Shown here: positions 7,295-15,496 of the stretch, one piece after another
How the letters are laid out: each line of letters starts with the position of its first letter
How positions within the stretch are numbered: the first letter of the stretch is position 1
DNA from: Candidatus Fermentibacterota bacterium
GTDB taxonomy: Bacteria; Fermentibacterota; Fermentibacteria; Fermentibacterales; JCC-6
DNA length: 41,330 nt
Assembly: GCA_029571005.1 (NCBI GenBank)
Contig: JAKPTG010000023.1
Location: 1-41,330 of the forward strand
Reading direction: 5' to 3'
Program-made: the position numbers and the translations under genes
Notes under the pieces: model-generated
Told to the model about the DNA's origin: nothing
What the model saw: the letters and a program-made list of their open reading frames with translations, nothing else
Database searches by the model: none

Positions 7295-8806
7295 CTAAAG
7301 CCCGAAAAACATTTTTATGCGTGCGAGAACGCCGTGACTTCCCGGGCTCATCGAGCTTTCATGCCCTTCTACGATCTTTCCGCTCTCGACGGAGGCTCTC
7401 CGCAGGTCTCCGATCCGGGCCTCAAGGAGTTCCGAGAGGGGAGCCACCAGGGAGGGGTCGGACTGGAACACCCGGTTCATGCCTTCCTTGGAAACTCTCA
7501 CCACTTCGGTTTCCTCCCGGGCGGTCACCGTCGCGGTCCTGGGTTCGCCGGTGAGCAGGCTCATCTCGCCGAAAAAGCTGCCGGGATCCAGCTCCGCCAC
7601 CTTCATTGCCCTGTGTCCTTCGCCGGCGGTTACCGAAACCTCGACACCACCGCTTCGTACAATGTACAGGCTGTTTCCCGGGGCACCCTGCCTGACCAGC
7701 ACTTCTCCGGCCGTGAACCGGAGCAGCGAGCAGCCCTCCGCGAGCTTCTGCAACTGATCTTCCGGCAGCGGATGGAAAAGGGGTGCGCTCCTCAGGACGG
7801 CGAGTATCTCGTCTCTCGTCTGTTCCAGAAGGAGGCGCTCCCGGTCGGTCTCCACCGGATGCATGTAGATGTTCCGGATGGGGAACGGAGTGCGCATCCC
7901 CGCCCGGTGCAATCCGTACCATACCTTTGTTTTGACCGAGTCGATTATTGTGTATTTCGAGGCGAAATCGGTAATCCAGAACCGGACGTTGTAGCAGATG
8001 GAACTCTCGTCGAATGAGTCGAGGAACACCGAGGGGGCGGGCCTGGGGGAAATCCCCCGGGTGTCCAGGGCCGACTGAAGCAGAACCCTCTTGACCTGTT
8101 CCGGGGGGTACCTGTAGGAGACCCTCACCTCGAACTTGACGAAATGGAGTTTTGAAGGTCTTCCGTGGTTCTTCACCGGGACTTTGGAAACGACGGAGTT
8201 GGGAAACAGCACCAGATCGTTGTACCTGTCGCGGATGGAGAGGCTTCGCCAGCTCATCTCTATAACCTGTCCCTCGACGCCGTCTATGGTCACCCAGTCG
8301 TTTTTCTCGTAGGGCCTTTCGAATTGGAGCGCCAGACCGCTGAACACGTTGCCGAGAATGTCCTGAAGGGAGAGGCCTATCACCGCGGAAACCACTGTGG
8401 AGGTGACCAGGAAGGCGGTCAGCTTCACATGGAAAAGCAGGTTGAGAAGAATCAGCGCCAAACCCGTCATCAGCACGAAGACCAACACGTCCAGCACCAG
8501 CTTCGGTATGGGCATGGTCAGTTTCTTCCGGGCCAGGTTTGCGCAGAAGAGCATGAAAACAAACCGCAGAAGGGTATAAAAAAGGAGCATTATGGTCAAC
8601 GACAGGACGATCTTGGCTATCAGCGAGGTGAAAGTCACTCCGAAGGCCCGGAGCAGAAGGTAAATAATGCCGAACAATCCGGTAAGCGCCAGCCACAGCG
8701 ATACGTTCCCTTCCAGCGCCTTCCTCCGGGTGAACCAAAGCAGGAAACCGACCCCCAGGCCGAGGCACACGGCACCGGCCAAGTTGATCCAGAACGCAGC
8801 GTTCAT
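7295..8806 (-). CDS. MscS-family ion channel with C-terminal cyclic-nucleotide-binding domain (bCNG type)
   Basis: 503 residues. Four or five membrane helices fill residues 1-165. The last, with TSTVVSAVIGLSLQDILGNVFSGLAL, is the MscS pore helix and is followed by the beta domain (ERPYEKNDWVTIDGVEGQVIEMSWRS) and the mixed alpha/beta vestibule to ~330. Residues ~345-465 are a cNMP-binding domain with the phosphate-binding cassette at 409-427 (FGEMSLLTGEPRTATV). The cassette Arg that grips the cyclic phosphate is present. In the bCNG subfamily such channels respond to cyclic nucleotide more than to stretch. No adenylate or guanylate cyclase lies in the window. GGAGGG lies eight bases before the ATG. 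A divergent or degenerate ligand site cannot be excluded by eye. Confidence 0.92.
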   Translation of the reverse strand: MNAAFWINLAGAVCLGLGVGFLLWFTRRKALEGNVSLWLALTGLFGIIYLLLRAFGVTFTSLIAKIVLSLTIMLLFYTLLRFVFMLFCANLARKKLTMPIPKLVLDVLVFVLMTGLALILLNLLFHVKLTAFLVTSTVVSAVIGLSLQDILGNVFSGLALQFERPYEKNDWVTIDGVEGQVIEMSWRSLSIRDRYNDLVLFPNSVVSKVPVKNHGRPSKLHFVKFEVRVSYRYPPEQVKRVLLQSALDTRGISPRPAPSVFLDSFDESSICYNVRFWITDFASKYTIIDSVKTKVWYGLHRAGMRTPFPIRNIYMHPVETDRERLLLEQTRDEILAVLRSAPLFHPLPEDQLQKLAEGCSLLRFTAGEVLVRQGAPGNSLYIVRSGGVEVSVTAGEGHRAMKVAELDPGSFFGEMSLLTGEPRTATVTAREETEVVRVSKEGMNRVFQSDPSLVAPLSELLEARIGDLRRASVESGKIVEGHESSMSPGSHGVLARIKMFFGL

Positions 8807-8912
8807 CAGAAGACCCTCCGGTTCTTTAGCATCACAGTAGTATAACCAGGCCTCAAATTCTCCGGCATCCGTTCCCGATGACGGACGGTGAGCCGGGGGA
8901 AGAAAGGGGCTC

Positions 8913-10652
8913 TCAAGGCGGTCCGCCGCCGGGGCCTTTTCGCATCCGATTCCCGCCGGGGGGCGGCGGTGCCTGGAGGGGGCCGGCCCCGTCTCCGGGG
9001 AGCCGGATTATCCGGTCAACCCCCTCCAGCGTGGACTCCCTGTGGGCGATGATGATGCAGGTTCTGTCCCGAAGCAGGTTCCGCAGCGCCTCCTTCACGT
9101 ATTCCTCGCTCTCCCGGTCCAGGGCGCTGGTAGCCTCGTCCAGAATCACCAGCTTCGGGTTCCGCAGGAATACCCGGGCCAGGGCGATTCTCTGCCTCTG
9201 TCCCCCGGACAGGAGCGCTCCCCGCTCGCCGGTCCGGGCCTGGTAACCACCGTGGAGCCCGGTGATGAAGTGATGGGCGTAGGCCGCCCGGGCGGCGGCC
9301 TCCACCTCCTTCTTGGAGGCTCCGGGCCTTCCCAGCAGGATGTTGTCCATGATGGTGCCCCCGAAGAGAAAAGGCTCCTGCAGCACCACTCCCATGTTTC
9401 CCCTGAGGGACGACAGGGTGTAGTCTCCAAGGGGTCTCCCGTCCAGGAGTATCTCTCCCCGGTCCGGATCGTGGAAACGGAGGAGGAGAGAGACCATGGT
9501 TGTCTTTCCGGAGCCGCTCTCCCCGGCCACCGCCACCGTCTCTCCGGGCTCCACCCGGAAACTCAGCCCCCTCAGCACGGGGTTGCCCCCGGGGTAGGCG
9601 AAATACACGTCCCGGAACTCCACGAGCCCGGAAGGGTTCTTCAGCTTCACCGTTTTCGGGGATTCACGGATTGTCTCCGGGGTGTCCAGGATGGCCAGCA
9701 CCCTCTCGCCGGCCCCCACCGCCTGCAGCACCTGGCCCGCGGCTCCGGCGAAGGAGCCCACCGGGCCGAAGAGCATGCCGAAGTAGCCCGAAAAGGCGAT
9801 GAGCACGCCAAGCTGCATCCGGCCGTGGATCACCTCCAGCCCCCCCAGGTAGAGCACCAGGATCATGCCGGCAGTGGCCGCCAGACTCCCGGCGTTGAAG
9901 ATGAAGCCCTTCAGGGTCAGCCGGAGCCGGGAGGAGAGGAGAGTGGTCATCGCCCCCCTGAACCCCTCCGCCTGGGATGCATCCAGTCCGTAGGCCGCCG
10001 AAGTTCTGAGCCCCGCCAGTTGCTCCTGGAGCAGGGCGTTGAAGTCGGCCCGTCTCTCCTGCACGTCCCTGGAGGCCCTCTTGATGATTCCTCCCGTCAG
10101 CGCCAGCAGCACGGCGAACACCGGAATAGAGGGCAGGGCGATGAGGGTGAGCCGGGGGTTGATCCTCAGCATCACAGCCAGCACCACCGCAAATCTCACC
10201 GCCTCGGTGAGGAGAGTGACGAAGATGGAGGAGTAAAGCCCCTGCATCACCGGCACATCGCTGGTGAAGCACGACATGATGTCGCCGGTCTTCCTCCGCT
10301 CCGCGAAGGCCACGGAGAGCATCTGTATCTTCCGGTGCAGCGCCGCCCGAAGGTCGTTGGCCGCCCTGTTGCTCATCCAGGTGAACAGATAGGTTCCGGC
10401 CATGCCCGCTCCGGTCTGCAGCAGCACGGCGCCGGTGAAGAACAGCATCACCGTCTTCAGCAGGGGGACGTTGCCCTCCAGGAGTACCTTGTCTATGAGG
10501 ATGTGGTTCACCCAGGGCTGGGCCAATCCCGCTCCGGCGCTTATCACGGTGATGAAAAGCCCCAGGAACTGCCAGCGAATGTAGGGGCGCAGGTACCCAA
10601 GGGTTCTGCCGAGAACCTTTTTCCCCGCCAGAATCGCCTTCAGTCCTTCCAT
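8913..10652 (-). CDS. ABC exporter, membrane and ATPase domains fused (MsbA-like)
   Basis: 579 residues. The N-terminal exporter membrane domain (about 1-320, six helices) is followed by the ATPase: Walker A GESGSGKTT at 377, Q-loop LQEPFLF, signature LSGGQ at 481, Walker [10 protein letters not shown] from 501, and the H-loop His at 537. Half-size exporters of this kind work as dimers and flip lipids, drugs or peptides. The C-terminus is odd. After the H-loop the usual tail (VEEGTHEELL-like) is absent and is replaced by a Pro/Gly-rich stretch (QAPPPPGG). This could be a natural ending or an old frameshift. The start ATG has no clear Shine-Dalgarno. A 106-base gap leads to the channel gene. 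The substrate is unknown. Confidence 0.92.
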   Translation of the reverse strand: MEGLKAILAGKKVLGRTLGYLRPYIRWQFLGLFITVISAGAGLAQPWVNHILIDKVLLEGNVPLLKTVMLFFTGAVLLQTGAGMAGTYLFTWMSNRAANDLRAALHRKIQMLSVAFAERRKTGDIMSCFTSDVPVMQGLYSSIFVTLLTEAVRFAVVLAVMLRINPRLTLIALPSIPVFAVLLALTGGIIKRASRDVQERRADFNALLQEQLAGLRTSAAYGLDASQAEGFRGAMTTLLSSRLRLTLKGFIFNAGSLAATAGMILVLYLGGLEVIHGRMQLGVLIAFSGYFGMLFGPVGSFAGAAGQVLQAVGAGERVLAILDTPETIRESPKTVKLKNPSGLVEFRDVYFAYPGGNPVLRGLSFRVEPGETVAVAGESGSGKTTMVSLLLRFHDPDRGEILLDGRPLGDYTLSSLRGNMGVVLQEPFLFGGTIMDNILLGRPGASKKEVEAAARAAYAHHFITGLHGGYQARTGERGALLSGGQRQRIALARVFLRNPKLVILDEATSALDRESEEYVKEALRNLLRDRTCIIIAHRESTLEGVDRIIRLPGDGAGPLQAPPPPGGNRMRKGPGGGPP

Positions 10653-10789
10653 GGCCCGATTATGCTAACCCCGGGAAGGTTCGCCACCTCCCGGCGCCGA
10701 CCGGGCGCCGCAGCATTCCAGGGAGGGTGGGGTGGCAGGGACGGAGGCATTCGGCGGGAGGGGCCGCCCGTGAAGGGTAAACCGGGCGG

Positions 10790-11368
10790 TCAGCCCCGGG
10801 CGGGCGTCTGCCCTCGGAAGACCCCCGACTTTCGTATCAGCCCGATCCCGAATACCAGTAGCAGCACCAGAAGAAGGACCGCCAGCACCGGTACCAGCAC
10901 CGAGAGCACCGCCATCACCGCGGAAAAAACGCTTTCCACCGCCGACAGGACCGGATTGGCGGCGCCCCCCGTGGTGAGGGTGGAGCCTCCGTGAAGAACG
11001 TTGCTGGCGGCGCTGGCCGCCAGGGAGGCGCCGCCCCCGGCTATGGCCGCCAGGGTCCAGGTGAGGAAGGGGCTGGCGTCAAGGATCACCGCCGCGGTTA
11101 TCACGGTGCCCGCCGCCACCGTCACCGGGACCGTAACCGCATCCAGGGCATTGTCCACCGCCGGGATCAGGTAGGCCAGCAGCTCCACCACCGTCGCGAC
11201 GGAGAAGGCGATGAGCGCCGGGGTGCTCGCTATCCAGGCGAAGGCCGGGGCCAGACGGAGCATGTCCAGTTGTCCGGTGATGCTCATCACCAGGAGAGGG
11301 ACGAAAATCCTGAACCCGCAGGTGGCGCTGAGCCCAATGCCTATCAGGACACTCACTGCCGTTTCCAT
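10790..11368 (-). CDS. DUF4126 membrane protein
   Basis: 192 residues. It begins METAVSVLIGIGLSATCGFRIFVPLLV, the opening of DUF4126 proteins. Four or five hydrophobic segments follow, including Ala/Gly-rich helices with the ASNVLHGGSTLTTGG loop, and a strongly hydrophobic Val/Leu helix closes near the C-terminus. The family's function is not established. It is an inner membrane protein by composition. GGAGG precedes the ATG. The gene starts ten bases after the stop of the GT-C-like gene, so proS, the GT-C-like gene and this one probably form one operon. Confidence 0.85.
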   Translation of the reverse strand: METAVSVLIGIGLSATCGFRIFVPLLVMSITGQLDMLRLAPAFAWIASTPALIAFSVATVVELLAYLIPAVDNALDAVTVPVTVAAGTVITAAVILDASPFLTWTLAAIAGGGASLAASAASNVLHGGSTLTTGGAANPVLSAVESVFSAVMAVLSVLVPVLAVLLLVLLLVFGIGLIRKSGVFRGQTPARG

Positions 11369-11378
11369 GAACGCCTCC

Positions 11379-12896
11379 TCACCGGCGCAGCATTACCGCG
11401 GAGCACCATATTCTACCATCGAACCATGCTTCATCGCACCCCTCCCGGGCCGTCCCCTCGAAGACCACCGCCTCCACTCCGAGGCTTTCCGCCAGGGCCG
11501 TCGCTTCCGGGGAGGGCCAGGTGTTCAGCACCTCCGCGGCCTCGACGTAGCCCCGGGGGAGGCTCGTGCTGTACCCGTTCACCGCCGGTGTGAAGTGCAG
11601 GGTGGAACCGTAGAGCCTCAGCGTTTCCTGTTCGGGTCTCGTCAGGTCGGGAATCATCGGAAGGTACAGCACCCTGGAGGGCTTTTTCTCCCGGAGCCAG
11701 GCGTGGCAGTCGGCTACCCCTGCCGGCAGAACCGGGATGCCGGGACGGAGGGTTTCGAGGACGATGAGGGCGATCCCCGCCCATGTAAGGAGGGGCTTCT
11801 CGCCGATGATTCTCGAGGCCAGCACCACCAGGGGCAGCGCGGCAAGAACCCCGGCCCTCGCGGGAAGCCGCAGGGATGCGGCCCCGGGAAGCAGGCCGAT
11901 GAGGCGGAAGGGGCCCGGCGCCAGCTCCCTGCCCCAGACCGTCACCGTGGGCCCCAGGCTCAGGGCGGCGAAGAAAACCCCCAGGGCGATGAGGAGCCCG
12001 TCACCGGGCCTCCTGCGACGGCGAAGGCACGAGAAAGCCCCGAGCACCACCGCCAGGCCGGGCCACAGGGCCGCCTCGGGGTGGGCGAAGGAGCTTCGCA
12101 GCCATCCCGTGAGGAGGCTGTCGCCCCAGGGGCTGAAAAAGGCCGACACATCCGTGCTTGCGATGGAATCCATGCTCCACCGGGCGGCGTTGCCCATCTG
12201 GGGTATCAGGAAGGGAACCAGGAGCAGGTTACCCGGAACGGCATGGAGAATGAGGCGCCGGAGCCTTCCGAAATCCCGCGCCGCCAAAAGCCGGAGGGCG
12301 ATCACCATGATCGCGAGGTTCAGGAAGTACCACATGTAGAGCGACGCCAGTCCCTGGAGAAATATGAGCGGGGCCAGGAGCCATCCGGAGCTTCTTCCCT
12401 CGGCGGTTCTCAGGGCGAACATGATTCCGGCGGCGGAGAGGCCCGCGCTGAAGAGCTGCAGGTGCCAGAGGTGGCTTTGGAAGTAGGGAAGGGCCATGAA
12501 GGCCAGGGCTCCGAAGGCGCCCCCCCGGAACGACGCTCCCCGGTCGCGGGCCAGCATCCCCGCCGCGAACCCCGACAGGGCCAGGCTCAGCCAGAGCAGC
12601 AGGTTGTGAATCCTTACGGGATCCCCGGTGAAGAGCCGGAGGGGGATTGATGCCAGCCACTGGGTCAGCATCGGATCGTTTCTTCCCCCGGCGTCGGGGA
12701 AGCCGGCGAACATGGGGGGGGCCGAGGGATTCTGCCCGTGGGTCACGGCGTGGTGGTTCCAGGCCACCAGCCACGAGTTGAACAGGGTGTCCGCATGATC
12801 GTGAGGGTGGGGGGAAAAGGGAAGCGGCCGCAGTATCAGAGCGGCCGCCCCAAGGCAAAGGATCAGAAGGGGAGTGCTCCCCTTCCGAAGAGTCAT
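11379..12896 (-). CDS. Polytopic membrane protein, GT-C glycosyltransferase-like
   Basis: 505 residues with about ten membrane helices and a C-terminal soluble part from about residue 390. The first periplasmic loop has acidic and aromatic residues (HPHDHADTLFNSWLVAWNHH), and the next loop is rich in Pro and Asp (AGFPDAGGRNDPMLTQWL). This arrangement is seen in GT-C-fold transferases and YfhO-like proteins, which use polyprenyl-phosphate sugars outside the inner membrane. The match is to the general architecture, not to a named family, and the substrate is unknown. Translation is coupled to proS: the ATG starts one base after the proS stop. DUF4126 follows closely. Confidence 0.7.
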   Translation of the reverse strand: MTLRKGSTPLLILCLGAAALILRPLPFSPHPHDHADTLFNSWLVAWNHHAVTHGQNPSAPPMFAGFPDAGGRNDPMLTQWLASIPLRLFTGDPVRIHNLLLWLSLALSGFAAGMLARDRGASFRGGAFGALAFMALPYFQSHLWHLQLFSAGLSAAGIMFALRTAEGRSSGWLLAPLIFLQGLASLYMWYFLNLAIMVIALRLLAARDFGRLRRLILHAVPGNLLLVPFLIPQMGNAARWSMDSIASTDVSAFFSPWGDSLLTGWLRSSFAHPEAALWPGLAVVLGAFSCLRRRRRPGDGLLIALGVFFAALSLGPTVTVWGRELAPGPFRLIGLLPGAASLRLPARAGVLAALPLVVLASRIIGEKPLLTWAGIALIVLETLRPGIPVLPAGVADCHAWLREKKPSRVLYLPMIPDLTRPEQETLRLYGSTLHFTPAVNGYSTSLPRGYVEAAEVLNTWPSPEATALAESLGVEAVVFEGTAREGCDEAWFDGRIWCSAVMLRR

Positions 12897-12897
12897 G

Positions 12898-14331
12898 TCA
12901 GTAGGCCCGGGCCAGAACGGCTGTGGTGGATGTGGCCCTGCCGGTGATGAAGCACTTCCCCCGGCCGCCGGGTTGTTTCAGGGGGATGCACCGGACCGTG
13001 GCGCTGGTCTGCTCCTGAATCCGGGCCTCGTCGTCGGAGGAGCCGTCCCACCAGACCCGGTAGAATCCGGGCCTCTCCGGCAACCGCTCCATGAAATCGT
13101 CGAAGGAATCGGCTTCGTAGGTTCTGGCTTCCTGGAACTCCCTGGCGTCCCGGAGCATTCTTTCCTGGATGCTCTCCAGGAGTGCCTTCGTTTCGTCCAC
13201 CGCCCCGGAGAGGGGTATCCGGGTCTTGCTTCCGTCAATCCTCAGGGCCGCGGTGACCTGCCCCGCCTCCAGGTCTCTGGGGCCCAGCTCCAGCCTCACC
13301 GGCACCCCCCGCACTTCCCAGTGGTTGAACTTGAAACCGGGGCTCATGTTCTCCCGGTCATCCAGCCGGACCCTCACCCCCCGGGCCTTGAGGTCCTCCG
13401 CGAGGGCCTGTGCGGCCTCCATCACCTCCGGGGCCCTGGGGTCCTGCATTCCCACCGGGACGACCACCGCCTGCACCGGGGCTATCTTAGGCGGGAGCCT
13501 GAGCCCGTTTTCGTCGCCGTGGGCCATGATAACGGCTCCGACCAGTCTGGTGCTGACCCCCCAGCTGCTCTGGTGGACGTACTGTCTCTGGTTGTTGCGG
13601 TCCAGGAAGGTCGTGTCGAACACCTTGGCGAAGTTGGTTCCCAGGTAATGGCTGGTTCCCCCTTGCAGCGCCCATCCGTTGCCCATCATGGCTTCGATGG
13701 TGTAGGTGTCCACCGCCCCGGCGAACCTCTCCCGGTCGGTCTTCCGGCCGGGGATCACCGGGATCGCCGCGGTCCGGTGCATGAAGTCGGTGTAAACCCC
13801 CAGCATCCGCATTGTCTCCTCCCGGGCCTCCTCCTCGGTGGCGTGGGCGGTATGCCCCTCCTGCCAGAGGAACTCGGTGGTCCTGAGGAACGCCCTGGGA
13901 CGCAGCTCCCAGCGGACCACGTTCGCCCACTGGTTCAGGAGCATCGGAAGGTCTCTGTAGCTTCCTATCCACTTGCTGAACATGTGGTTGATTATGGTTT
14001 CGCTGGTGGGACGCACCACCAGCGGCTCCTCCAGCTGCCTGCCGCCGGCGTGGGTGACCACCGCCAGCTCCGGGGAGAAACCCTCCACGTGCTGGGCTTC
14101 CCTGTGGATGAAGCTCTGGGGAATGAACACCGGGAAGTAGGCGTTCGTGTGACCGGTTTCCTTGAACCTTGCGTCAAGGTCGTCCTTCATCAGCTCCCAG
14201 ATTGCGAAGCCGTACGGACGGATCACCATGCAGCCCCTGACCGGGGCGGAGTCCGCCAGCTCCGCCTCCCGGATCACGTCCTGGTACCACCTGGCGTAGT
14301 CTTTCCCGGGGTCGGTGATGTTCTTTGCCAT
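12898..14331 (-). CDS. proS: Prolyl-tRNA synthetase, archaeal/eukaryotic (short) type
   Basis: 477 residues from the ATG at 14331 (MAKNITDPGKDYARWYQDVI), preceded by GAGGAAA. The ORF track start lies 41 codons upstream in non-coding sequence. Class II motifs are clear: motif 2 region VRWELRPRAFLRTTEFLWQEGHTAH, the proline pocket (VRPTSETIINHMFSKWI), and motif 3 GGTSHYLGTNFAKVFD. The anticodon-binding domain (PVQAVVVPVG...) and a C-terminal domain ending in ARAY follow. There is no editing (INS) domain. This is the ~480-residue ProRS form of archaea, eukaryotes and scattered bacteria, distinct from the usual ~570-residue bacterial enzyme. It charges tRNA-Pro. Confidence 0.95.
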   Translation of the reverse strand: MAKNITDPGKDYARWYQDVIREAELADSAPVRGCMVIRPYGFAIWELMKDDLDARFKETGHTNAYFPVFIPQSFIHREAQHVEGFSPELAVVTHAGGRQLEEPLVVRPTSETIINHMFSKWIGSYRDLPMLLNQWANVVRWELRPRAFLRTTEFLWQEGHTAHATEEEAREETMRMLGVYTDFMHRTAAIPVIPGRKTDRERFAGAVDTYTIEAMMGNGWALQGGTSHYLGTNFAKVFDTTFLDRNNQRQYVHQSSWGVSTRLVGAVIMAHGDENGLRLPPKIAPVQAVVVPVGMQDPRAPEVMEAAQALAEDLKARGVRVRLDDRENMSPGFKFNHWEVRGVPVRLELGPRDLEAGQVTAALRIDGSKTRIPLSGAVDETKALLESIQERMLRDAREFQEARTYEADSFDDFMERLPERPGFYRVWWDGSSDDEARIQEQTSATVRCIPLKQPGGRGKCFITGRATSTTAVLARAY

Positions 14332-14444
14332 AGGTTTCCTCACGGGTTTTCGGGGGGGTTTGACCCCGCACCGGTTCGGGGGTAATATATGCTCATGGGG
14401 GCCATTGTCTGAGAGTGCGATTAGGTTACCGATGAAGGCCTCGC

Positions 14445-14559
14445 CCCGCCGCATCGCTGGCGCCCCGACGGGCAGCCTGGCAGAGCGGCCGGCCGTGTAA
14501 GCCCTTTAACCCTGACTCTCTGAATCATTCTTCAGCTCTGGCCCCCTCCCGCCGCATCG
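14445..14559. repeat. 12-bp direct repeat flanking a ~91-bp segment
   Basis: CCCGCCGCATCG occurs at 14445-14456 and again at 14548-14559, in the divergent gap between proS and the PAP2 gene. The bases between them include the tRNA-like fragment. Such a pair could be a target-site duplication or att-like scar. In GC-rich DNA a 12-mer pair this close is suggestive but not decisive. Confidence 0.4.
14462..14503 (+). pseudogene. tRNA-Thr(UGU)-like 5' fragment, degenerate
   Basis: GCCCCGA resembles a 5' acceptor strand. The D-arm wording CAGCCTGGCAGAGCGGCC is that of many bacterial tRNAs, and it is followed by CCGGC-CGTGTAA-GCC like an anticodon arm with UGU. The fragment lacks U33, the anticodon stem pairs for only three bases, the D-stem does not pair, and no T-arm or 3' acceptor follows. 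It looks like the left half of a broken tRNA gene, not a working tRNA. Confidence 0.3.
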
Positions 14560-14567
14560 GAGGGGTG

Positions 14568-15455
14568 ATGACGCGCCGCGTGGCTTCCGGGTCTCCATCG
14601 GACCGGCTTGATGTTCTCTGGCTTGTGGTTACGGGCGTTTACGCCCTGCTGATGTCCGTTATCCCGTTCTTACGCCTGGTTCCGAGGTTTCCTGTGATGC
14701 TGCCCATCTGGGTGGTGTTCGCCCTGCTCTACCGGTGGAAGAAACTGCCCGGGTGGGCGCCCATTCCCGTAAGCTTCGCATACCTCGGTTTCTGCTACTG
14801 GGGGCTCCGGTTCGTGGTGACCACCTGGAGCGGCCCCTTCAACGGCCTCAATCTGGCGGCCTTCGAGGAGCGCCTCTTCGGCGTCCTGCCCACGGTGTGG
14901 CTGCAGGAGCGGCTGGGTTGCCGGGGGGAGACCCGATGGTTCGACTACGTCTTCGCGGTGCTCCACTCCACCTTCTTTCTCATCCCCCTGATCACCCCCT
15001 TCCTGGTGTGGAGGCATTCCGGCGGCACCGCCATGCGCCGGGCCGTGACCGCCTTCGCGGTGCTCACCTCCGCCGGCTACCTGACCTACGTGCTGTGGCC
15101 CCTCACGCCGCCCTGGATGCAGTCGCTGGAGGGGGGCGTTCCGCCCCTGGACCGGTGCATGTTCCGGGCCCTTCGGGAGATCACGCCGGAGTTCCTGGTG
15201 GGCAACTTCTCCAAGAGTCCCAGGGCCGCCATGCCCTCGCTGCATGCGGCGGTCCCCCTGCTGATGACACTGGTTCTGGCCCGGGAGCTGGGGTTGCGCC
15301 GGAGCTGGTGGACCCTGCCGGTGCTGGCGGGGATAAGCTTCGAGATCCTCTACGGCGGGGAACACTACGCAATAGATGTGCTGGTGGGTTACCTCTTCGC
15401 CGTAGGGGCCTTCTGCTCGGTATTCCTTCCGCGCAGGTTTCAAAGCCGGAGCTGA
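14568..15455 (+). CDS. PAP2-superfamily phosphatase/transferase, AUR1-like
   Basis: 295 residues from the ATG at 14568. A GTG three bases earlier is possible, and GGAGG ends four bases before the ATG. Six hydrophobic helices carry the PAP2 signature in its second and third parts: PRAAMPSLHAA (catalytic SxxH) and YGGEHYAIDVLVGY (second catalytic His with Asp). The spacing and the EHY form are those of the AUR1-like branch (PAP2_3), which includes inositol-phosphorylceramide synthases and bacterial phospholipid or polyprenyl phosphatases. It acts at the outer face of the inner membrane. It starts a plus-strand gene group with panB 41 bases downstream. Exact substrate is not readable. Confidence 0.85.
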   Translation: MTRRVASGSPSDRLDVLWLVVTGVYALLMSVIPFLRLVPRFPVMLPIWVVFALLYRWKKLPGWAPIPVSFAYLGFCYWGLRFVVTTWSGPFNGLNLAAFEERLFGVLPTVWLQERLGCRGETRWFDYVFAVLHSTFFLIPLITPFLVWRHSGGTAMRRAVTAFAVLTSAGYLTYVLWPLTPPWMQSLEGGVPPLDRCMFRALREITPEFLVGNFSKSPRAAMPSLHAAVPLLMTLVLARELGLRRSWWTLPVLAGISFEILYGGEHYAIDVLVGYLFAVGAFCSVFLPRRFQSRS

Positions 15456-15496
15456 ACCGTTATCTTTCCGGCGGCCTTACAGAGAAGGGGGTATCC

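Noticed and set aside
9042-10994. 650-codon plus-strand ORF opposite the ABC exporter
   Set aside because: It is a mirror frame of the exporter and DUF4126 genes in GC-rich DNA. It is full of His, Gln, Gly and Pro, with no membrane or motif pattern, and the minus strand carries clear ABC motifs.
14462-14537. Functional tRNA-Thr
   Set aside because: No T-arm, no 3' acceptor strand, D-stem unpaired, position 33 not U. Kept only as a degenerate fragment.
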